Shown piece by piece: positions 1 through 5,096 of a stretch of 5,096 nucleotides of DNA (position 1 is its first letter; each line of letters begins with the position of its first letter). The notes beneath the pieces were generated by a model. The model did not search any database. It was not told where the DNA came from and saw only the letters and a list, made by a program, of their open reading frames with translations. The stretch lies in assembly GCA_030833265.1 (NCBI GenBank), contig JAURHO010000129.1:1-5096 (forward strand). The letters are read 5' to 3'. The position numbers and the translations under genes are program-made. The DNA is from Crocinitomicaceae bacterium. GTDB taxonomy: Bacteria; Bacteroidota; Bacteroidia; Flavobacteriales_D; Crocinitomicaceae.

Positions 1-912
1 GGTGTCAGCTAGGGTAAAGAGCATCAAGCCTGCATTGGCAATGGAAGAATAAGCCATTAGGCGACGGAAGCTTGTTTGTTTCCAAGCAGTGATGTATCCA
101 TAAAATAATGAAGCGACAATAATGAGGCTAATGAGGTCAATCCAGAAGAAGTAAGAATCTTTGAAGATAGCTCCGAACACATAAATTACTGCGTAAATCC
201 CGGCAATTTTCACAACCGTTGACATATACATCAATACGGCGTTAGAGGCACCTTGATATACATCTGGGCCCCAGAAATGAAAAGGAACCGCCCCAATTTT
301 AAAAACAAAACCAGCCAACATGAATAAACTGCCGATCATGGCCATTGGACTTTGCCAAATACCGATGGCAAGGTTAGATTGAATTTCTACGAGCTGAAAG
401 CTTCCGGTGGCGCCATACAAAAGGGCAATGCCAAAGAGCATAATAGCAGATGCAAATGAACCCGTAAAGAAATATTTAACGGCTGCCTCAGCAGAAACAC
501 TGCTACCTTTTTCAATTCCAACTAATACATAAATTGGAATAGATAAAATTTCGAGCCCGATAAAAAACAACATTAAATCTGACGGCACGGCCATTAAAAT
601 GGCTCCACACAATGAGAATAAAATAAGTGCAAAGTAATCAGAAGTGTGCTCGAGGTCTTGTTTGTAGCGCTGAAAACCGCCAAGTACAGCCAAAAGCGTA
701 ACACCACACAGCAAAATGATCACCATTGGCGGGGTAGGGACTTGAGCTGCATAGGCGTGTAAAGGAGAAACATAACTTCCGCGGAAGTAGGCAGCCAAGC
801 CAGCACCAATTAGCCCAAGAACTGCGACCAATATCGAAAGCACGGGCTGCTTGCGCATTCCGGCGAATAGACCAATTAGACCAGCGATAAAAATGATAAC
901 AATACTATCCAT
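1..912 (-). CDS. nuoN: NADH-quinone oxidoreductase subunit N, 3' end outside the window (partial)
   Basis: This is an antiporter-like subunit of the complex I membrane arm, thought to form one proton channel in the inner membrane next to NuoK and NuoM. The frame runs open for 304 codons from ATG at 912-910 to the left edge, so about 150-180 C-terminal residues are missing (E. coli NuoN has 485). Motifs seen are GLEILSIPIYVLVGI (119-133), AEAAVKYFFTGSFASA (141-156), FKIGAVPFHFWGPDVYQGA (204-222), STVVKIAG (231-238) and RRLMAYSSIANAG (283-295). E121, K146, K205 and K235 keep the spacing of E. coli E133, K158, K217 and K247, which are functionally important there. The start lies 9 nt after the nuoM stop and in the same frame; no Shine-Dalgarno sequence is visible. 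Oddities are SNA where family members usually have PTP after PDVYxGA, and Arg-Arg before LMAYSS where Lys-Arg is usual. The assignment is very secure; NuoN is separated from NuoL and NuoM by its EILSIP and AEAAVKYF signatures. Confidence 0.96.
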   Translation of the reverse strand, partial: MDSIVIIFIAGLIGLFAGMRKQPVLSILVAVLGLIGAGLAAYFRGSYVSPLHAYAAQVPTPPMVIILLCGVTLLAVLGGFQRYKQDLEHTSDYFALILFSLCGAILMAVPSDLMLFFIGLEILSIPIYVLVGIEKGSSVSAEAAVKYFFTGSFASAIMLFGIALLYGATGSFQLVEIQSNLAIGIWQSPMAMIGSLFMLAGFVFKIGAVPFHFWGPDVYQGASNAVLMYMSTVVKIAGIYAVIYVFGAIFKDSYFFWIDLISLIIVASLFYGYITAWKQTSFRRLMAYSSIANAGLMLFTLADT

Positions 913-921
913 GATGTTTGC

Positions 922-2325
922 TTAAGGTTTGAGTTGTAAGAGGCTGTGGCCTACGAAATCGGTAAGACATTGTGGCGCTAAGCCAAGGTAAATTGCAGCA
1001 ATGCTAAGTATGGCAAAAACAGTCCATTCTGACCAATGTAGATCAGCAAAAACGGCAATTTTTGTTGGGCCAAACATGGTGTCTTGATAAGCACGCAACA
1101 TATAAACAGCACCAAGAATCAAGGTTGAACTGGCCAAGATTCCGGTAAGTGCGTGTGCGCTGAACAATGATTTTAGCAAGAAAAACTCCCCGATAAATCC
1201 AGCTGTGAATGGCACTGATAAGGAAACAAATGTGAGTACGGCAAACCAGAATGCAAAGCGAGGTGCAACTTTTGCAATACCACCCAAAGCAGCAATTTCT
1301 CTGGTGCGTAGTCTTTGTTCGATGATGCCCGCGGCTAAGAATAAGCCAAGTGCAACAATACTGTGGTTCACAATCTGGAGCATGGCAGTTTTAGTAGTGG
1401 CAACATCCCCAAGCATGATACCCGCAGTTATTAAGCCAAGGTGACTCAAAGAAGCGTAGGCAAAAAGTGTTTTGAGATCTTGTTGTTTGATTGCGACAAC
1501 TGCACCGTAAATAATGCCGATGAGCCCCAAAACAATAATTGGCCAACGCCAGAAATCTACAGCAGGCCCGGCGAAAATAGGAAGTACCCATTTGATGAGG
1601 CCAAACAAAGCCATTTTGAGCATGAGTGCAGAAAGCAACATGGTGCCTGCAGTAGGCGCATTGGTGTAGGTTTCAGCTTGCCAAGTATGGAAGGGAAATA
1701 AAGGAATTTTGACCGCAAAGGCCAATAAAAAGCCACCCATCAGTAAGATACCCGTATTCCCTAACTGACTGAGGTCAGCAGCTAAAAGTGCTTCATAGGT
1801 TTGATCGCCCGTATAATGCATCAGGCCAATTACAGAAAGTAACATGGCTAAGGACCCAAGCAAGGTATACAAGAAGAACTGTAAAAGTGCTTTTTGTTTT
1901 TCAAACGTACCGAACCAATACAAGATCAAAAAGACAGGCAATAAGGTCAATTCCCAGAAAATATAAAAACCGAGAATCGTGCTACTTGTAAAAACGCCGA
2001 TGAGGCCAAATTGCATCAAGAAAGTGAGCGCTGTAAAACGTGTTTCTTTGACGATGCTTCTCTGGAAGTTGGCTAAATAGATTAAAAAGATAACGGCATT
2101 AGTAAGCAATACCATAGTAAAGCCAAGGCTGTCTAATGAAAAACGCACAAAGCGCAGTCCGAGATCGAGGTGTTGTGTTGCCTCAGGATCAAAAGAACAG
2201 AGTTGTACTACACTCCAAACGAGTGCGAGGCCACTACCGATGAGCCCAACAATTCTAGACAAAGAGCTTGGCATAAACCAAGCGAGCAAACTAAATGCGA
2301 GTGGGAGTAAAATAATTAGTGCCAA
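922..2325 (-). CDS. nuoM: NADH-quinone oxidoreductase subunit M
   Basis: This antiporter-like subunit is the middle proton channel of the complex I membrane arm, between NuoL and NuoN. The 467-residue product is hydrophobic throughout, with about 14 membrane segments expected, and is shorter than E. coli NuoM (509). Visible landmarks are FYIFWELTLLPVF (120-132) with E125 on TM5, AFAVKIPLFPFHTWQAETYT (202-221) with K206 on TM7, TMLLSALMLKMA (228-239) with K237, DLKTLFAYASLSHLG (283-297), NHSIVALGLF (320-329) and PFTAGFIGEFFLLK (372-385) with E380 on TM12. These match E. coli E144, K234, K265 and E407. The start is TTG at 2325-2323. No ATG or GTG precedes it before an in-frame TAG at 2352-2350, and the first internal ATG (residue 18) would delete TM1. 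It overlaps the end of nuoL by 10 nt, which suggests translational coupling. The family call is secure; the exact start is less so. Confidence 0.97.
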   Translation of the reverse strand: MALIILLPLAFSLLAWFMPSSLSRIVGLIGSGLALVWSVVQLCSFDPEATQHLDLGLRFVRFSLDSLGFTMVLLTNAVIFLIYLANFQRSIVKETRFTALTFLMQFGLIGVFTSSTILGFYIFWELTLLPVFLILYWFGTFEKQKALLQFFLYTLLGSLAMLLSVIGLMHYTGDQTYEALLAADLSQLGNTGILLMGGFLLAFAVKIPLFPFHTWQAETYTNAPTAGTMLLSALMLKMALFGLIKWVLPIFAGPAVDFWRWPIIVLGLIGIIYGAVVAIKQQDLKTLFAYASLSHLGLITAGIMLGDVATTKTAMLQIVNHSIVALGLFLAAGIIEQRLRTREIAALGGIAKVAPRFAFWFAVLTFVSLSVPFTAGFIGEFFLLKSLFSAHALTGILASSTLILGAVYMLRAYQDTMFGPTKIAVFADLHWSEWTVFAILSIAAIYLGLAPQCLTDFVGHSLLQLKP

Positions 2326-4244
2326 ACCGTGAGTTTTAAAATGTAATAACTAACAAATAAAATAAGACCAAGTACCATCCAGAATAAGTAAGAACTCAGG
2401 AAGCCGTTCTGCCATTTGCGTGTTTGCGTGGCTGTGTTTAAAATACTATCGGCCAATGCGTAAACACCATTTCTTAAGATTTGGACATCGAATACGGTAG
2501 CCAAAAATTGAGAAATCTTGAGTAATGGTTGAACGAAAATGGCATTGTAAATTTCATCGATGTACAATTTTTTAGCTGAAAGCGTTTCCCAAGCATTCAT
2601 TTGTTCATCTGATTTAGCGAGTGCACCTTTCTGAGCATAGTTACGGAAAGCCCAGAAGCCAACAATGATCGCAATGAAACTTGCAAAAATCATGAGGCCC
2701 ATTGCTGTATTGAAGTCAAGGTGTGCGTTGTGAACTGATGAAAGTCCGAAAGTACCGTTGCTTAAATAATGGTCAAACCAATGTGCTGCGCCATGGAAAA
2801 ACAAACCAGGAAGATTCAGTAAGCCACCAAATACAGACAGGACTGCTAAGACCATTAACGGAAGTGTCATGGACAAACCACTTTCGTGCACTTTTGCTTT
2901 GAGGGCATCTGTACCGCGAAAAGTTCCGTGGAAAGTTAGGAAGTATAATCTGAACATGTAAATGGCAGTAAGCGTAACGGCTAAAACCAATACAACATAA
3001 ACAACTGGGTTGTGGTGTAGGGCTTGAGCAAGAATTTCATCTTTGGAGTAAAAACCAGACAAAAACGGTATTCCGGCGATGGCCATGGTGCCAATCAAGA
3101 AGGTGAAATGCGTAATAGGCATAAGTTTAGCCAAACCACCCATTTTGCGAATGTCTTGTTCTTCGTGCATCCCGTGAATCACAGAACCTGAACCCAAGAA
3201 TAATAAGGCCTTAAAGAAGGCGTGGGTTGTCACGTGAAAAAGCGCAACGGTGTAGGTACCAAAACCAAGTGCTACAAACATGAGGCCCAATTGTGAAACA
3301 GTTGAATAAGCCAATACTTTTTTGATGTCGTTTTGACGTAGCGCCATAAAAGCAGCAACAAGCGTAGTAGCAAGGCCAACGTAAAGGATGATGTTTTGGG
3401 TGAGTGGTGCCAACTCAAAAAGGAAGTTGGAACGCACTGTTAAGTAAATACCTGCTGTAACCATGGTAGCGGCATGGATAAGTGCCGAAACTGGTGTTGG
3501 TCCCGCCATGGCGTCAGGCAACCAAGTAAAGAGCGGAATTTGTGCACTTTTTCCAGTGGCTGCAATGAACAAGCAAAGGGTAATGAAAAACATGGCACCA
3601 CCTTGCAGCGCTGGATTGCTTTGCAGCATTTTTCCGATTTCTAAATATTCTAGGCTACCAAACTGCCCAATGAGCATGAACAAGCCGAGCAACAGACCGG
3701 CGTCTCCAATGCGGTTCATGATGAAGGCCTTACGAGCAGCCAAACTGTTGGCAATCCCTTTTTCAGCATCGTTGTAATGAAAGCCAATGAGGAGATACGA
3801 ACACATTCCGACACCTTCCCATCCGAAGAAAAGCACGAAATAGTTAGAACCTAAAACCAACAACAACATTGAAAAGATGAAGAGGTTCAGATAAGTAAAA
3901 AACTTATGGTAGCCTTCGTCGTGGCTCATGTAGCCCATAGAAAACAAATGGATCAAAGAACCAATTCCGGTAATGATGAGCGTCATCCAAACAGATAGTG
4001 CGTCAATTTGGAAAGAAGCATTGATTTGGAAGTTGTCGTAGTGTAAGATTTCAAAAAGTCGTACAATTTGAACACCTTCTAGGCCGTTGAACAGTGTCAG
4101 TGCTAAAAGAAAAGCAAGGAACACAGCAGCAGTTGCTAAACCACCAACCAGTACCTTTGGTAATTTCTTGCCAAATACACCATTGATTGCAAAACCAATC
4201 AGGGGCAGGGCTAGAATGAAAATAAGCGTCAAGTCTTTGGCCAT
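2316..4244 (-). CDS. nuoL: NADH-quinone oxidoreductase subunit L
   Basis: This is the most distal antiporter-like subunit of complex I; it forms a proton channel and carries the lateral helix that braces the membrane arm. The product has 642 residues (E. coli 613). Motifs in order: FFGWEGVGMCSYLLIGF (139-155) with E143 on TM5, AARKAFIMNRIGDAG (169-183), GKSAQIPLFTWLPDAMAGPT (231-250) with K232, PVSALIHAATMVTAG (251-265) with H257, DIKKVLAYSTVSQLG (306-320), FHVTTHAFFKALLFLGSGS (336-354) with H337, H341 and K345, and PFLSGFYSKDEIL (393-405) with K401 and D402. These fit the E. coli residues E144, K229, H254, H334, H338, K342, K399 and D400. The long C-terminal part from about 555 (KKLYIDEIYN) to 610 fits the lateral helix, followed by a final membrane segment at about 615-637. 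ATG starts 2 nt after the nuoK stop, with an A/T-rich leader and no Shine-Dalgarno sequence. The lateral helix distinguishes it from Mrp antiporter subunits. Confidence 0.98.
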   Translation of the reverse strand: MAKDLTLIFILALPLIGFAINGVFGKKLPKVLVGGLATAAVFLAFLLALTLFNGLEGVQIVRLFEILHYDNFQINASFQIDALSVWMTLIITGIGSLIHLFSMGYMSHDEGYHKFFTYLNLFIFSMLLLVLGSNYFVLFFGWEGVGMCSYLLIGFHYNDAEKGIANSLAARKAFIMNRIGDAGLLLGLFMLIGQFGSLEYLEIGKMLQSNPALQGGAMFFITLCLFIAATGKSAQIPLFTWLPDAMAGPTPVSALIHAATMVTAGIYLTVRSNFLFELAPLTQNIILYVGLATTLVAAFMALRQNDIKKVLAYSTVSQLGLMFVALGFGTYTVALFHVTTHAFFKALLFLGSGSVIHGMHEEQDIRKMGGLAKLMPITHFTFLIGTMAIAGIPFLSGFYSKDEILAQALHHNPVVYVVLVLAVTLTAIYMFRLYFLTFHGTFRGTDALKAKVHESGLSMTLPLMVLAVLSVFGGLLNLPGLFFHGAAHWFDHYLSNGTFGLSSVHNAHLDFNTAMGLMIFASFIAIIVGFWAFRNYAQKGALAKSDEQMNAWETLSAKKLYIDEIYNAIFVQPLLKISQFLATVFDVQILRNGVYALADSILNTATQTRKWQNGFLSSYLFWMVLGLILFVSYYILKLTVWH

Positions 4245-4246
4245 GA

Positions 4247-4570
4247 TTAATTTTTTAATTGGTTAAACATATCGATGTCAATGGTTTTGAGGTTGCGGTA
4301 AGCCATGATGATGATCGAAAGACCAACAGTGGCTTCAGCTGCAGCAACAACCATGGTAAAGAACACAAAGATTTGTGCATCACCGCTGTTGTAGTAGGTT
4401 GAAAACGTCACTAACATGAGGTTGACGGCATTTAACATCAGTTCAATACACATCAGTAAGACAATCATGTTTTTGCGGGTCATGGCACCGATGGCACCAA
4501 TAGTAAAGAGCGCAAAAGCGACAAATAAGAAAAAATCGAGGGAAGTCCCGATGCTATTAGCTGCTTGCAT
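4247..4570 (-). CDS. nuoK: NADH-quinone oxidoreductase subunit K
   Basis: This small membrane subunit (107 residues; E. coli 100) lies between NuoJ and NuoN and provides two buried glutamates in the proton path of complex I. Three membrane segments are visible at roughly 11-31, 34-56 and 68-91. The second contains NMIVLLMCIELMLNAVNLM (34-52), with E43 and N47, and the third contains FTMVVAAAEATVGLSI (71-86), with E79. E43 and E79 correspond to E. coli E36 and E72, both required for normal activity there. The seven-residue offset is explained by a slightly longer N-terminus (MQAANSIG...). The ATG follows the nuoJ stop after 2 nt (TAATTATG), so ribosomes finishing nuoJ could restart here; no Shine-Dalgarno sequence is seen. 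The homologous MrpC/MnhC antiporter family is excluded by the neighbouring nuoJ and nuoL. Confidence 0.97.
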   Translation of the reverse strand: MQAANSIGTSLDFFLFVAFALFTIGAIGAMTRKNMIVLLMCIELMLNAVNLMLVTFSTYYNSGDAQIFVFFTMVVAAAEATVGLSIIIMAYRNLKTIDIDMFNQLKN

Positions 4571-4572
4571 AA

Positions 4573-5085
4573 TTATTCGATGATTTGTTTTTCGCGTTTG
4601 GCTAGCAAAATAGCACCAACCATGGCTGCGATAAATAGAATGGAAGTGATTTCAAAGGCCACTAAATATTTTGAAAAGAGCAGGTGACCTAATTCTTTGA
4701 CTAACCCAATAGTGCTATCTTGTGAACGGTAGTTTTGACCCAAAATCAGCGATTCTTTGAGTGCAGTAACGAGTACTAAAAATAAACTACCACCTGCAAT
4801 GAGTGCCGCTAGTTGTGAACCGCGTTTGTTCACTGGTTCTACTTCTTTATTGAGATTGAGTAGCATCAAAACGAAGAGGAAGAGGACCATGATGGCTCCG
4901 GCATAGACAATCATGTTCACAATGGCCAAAAATTGGGCATTCATCATAATGTACAATCCCGAAATAAAGAAAAACGTTACCACCAAGTACAATACACTGC
5001 GCACGGGGTGTTTGCTAAGGACAACCATCATGGCAGAAGCCACCGTTAGAGCCCCAAGAATTTGAGTTATTATTGTTGCCATCAT
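4573..5085 (-). CDS. nuoJ: NADH-quinone oxidoreductase subunit J
   Basis: This membrane subunit of complex I (170 residues; E. coli 184) packs between NuoH/NuoA and NuoK. Its third helix is proposed to switch conformation and so couple quinone chemistry to proton pumping. Five membrane segments are visible at about 4-22, 29-47, 53-77, 90-108 and 139-163. Family hallmarks are KHPVRSVLYLVVTFFFISGLY (25-45), then AQFLAIVNMIVYAGAIMVLF (50-69), whose YAGA stretch is the expected pi-bulge region of TM3. The last helix, FEITSILFIAAMVGAILLAK (144-163), carries the conserved E145. Two consecutive ATG codons occur at the start (5085-5083 and 5082-5080). An AAGG ends 1 nt before the first and 4 nt before the second, so the true start may be one codon later. 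The frame is also open upstream to the right edge, so an earlier start beyond the window is not formally excluded, but the length fits the family. Confidence 0.96.
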   Translation of the reverse strand: MMATIITQILGALTVASAMMVVLSKHPVRSVLYLVVTFFFISGLYIMMNAQFLAIVNMIVYAGAIMVLFLFVLMLLNLNKEVEPVNKRGSQLAALIAGGSLFLVLVTALKESLILGQNYRSQDSTIGLVKELGHLLFSKYLVAFEITSILFIAAMVGAILLAKREKQIIE

Positions 5086-5086
5086 A

Positions 5087-5091
5087 CCTTC
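5087..5091 (-). promoter_or_regulatory. Possible Shine-Dalgarno sequence of nuoJ (GAAGG)
   Basis: The minus strand reads GAAGG immediately before the tandem ATG codons of nuoJ. This is the only purine-rich Shine-Dalgarno-like sequence at any of the five gene starts in the window. It sits 1 nt before the first ATG and 4 nt before the second, so it favours the second ATG if it is used at all. The spacing is short for both, and the stretch may simply be the end of the preceding gene's coding sequence. Confidence 0.3.
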
Positions 5092-5096
5092 GTTCG

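Noticed and set aside
1205..1991. Several short plus-strand open frames (1205-1444, 1441-1701, 1788-1991) and a minus-strand one at 1391-1591.
   Set aside because: All lie wholly inside nuoM, encode low-complexity or Arg/Cys-rich sequence with no recognisable domain, and are explained as shadows of the conserved NuoM frame.
922..2325. NuoM at 467 residues, considered as a truncated or frameshifted gene.
   Set aside because: All expected motifs from TM1 to TM12 and the C-terminal segments are present in one uninterrupted frame; the shorter length is explained by compact termini and loops.
3463..3777. A 104-codon plus-strand open frame opposite nuoL.
   Set aside because: It lies antisense to the most conserved part of nuoL (GKSAQIPLFTWLPDA region). 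Its composition mirrors the complementary codons, and nothing suggests an independent gene.
4247..4262. The AT-rich partial inverted repeat TTAATTTTTTAATT at the nuoK-nuoL junction, considered as a terminator or operator.
   Set aside because: It has no GC stem and lies over the nuoK stop codon between two genes 2 nt apart in one operon, so a terminator here is implausible.
2316..5085. The possibility that these genes are an Mrp-type Na+/H+ antiporter or a membrane-bound hydrogenase module.
   Set aside because: The J-K-L-M-N order, the NuoJ YAGA motif, the long NuoL lateral helix and the NuoN-specific signature are those of complex I; Mrp and hydrogenase operons have a different gene content.

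Overview
This window is a contiguous piece of the membrane-arm half of a nuo operon, encoding respiratory complex I (proton-pumping NADH:quinone oxidoreductase, or a variant lacking the NADH module). All genes lie on the minus strand. Read in transcription order from the right edge they are nuoJ, nuoK, nuoL, nuoM and nuoN, with nuoN cut off by the left edge. Essentially every base is coding: gaps between genes are 2, 2 and 9 nt, nuoL and nuoM overlap by 10 nt, and only the last 11 nt at the right edge lie upstream of nuoJ. No promoter, terminator, RNA gene, repeat, mobile element or CRISPR array is visible, and no non-coding stretch approaches 300 bases.

The organism is most likely a member of the Bacteroidota, although this is an inference. 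The DNA is moderately AT-rich, all four visible stop codons are TAA, most starts lack a Shine-Dalgarno sequence and instead follow A/T-rich stretches, and NuoM carries the FHTWQ...TYT..PT..TMLLS...LKM signature that I associate with Bacteroidota NuoM proteins. No more precise placement can be supported from these genes.

The five products form most of the proton-translocating arm. NuoL, NuoM and NuoN are three homologous antiporter-like subunits, each with a key Glu on TM5 and a key Lys on TM7. NuoJ and NuoK link them to the quinone-binding base of the arm (NuoH and the peripheral subunits, presumably encoded upstream, outside the window). NuoL also carries the long lateral helix that runs along the arm. 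The charged residues expected for proton transfer are present in all the subunits that can be examined, so the complex looks functional.

No undescribed system was found. The points worth a second look are small: a forced TTG start for nuoM inside the end of nuoL, nuoM and nuoN sharing one frame across a single stop codon and three sense codons, and a few departures from family consensus in NuoN and NuoM.
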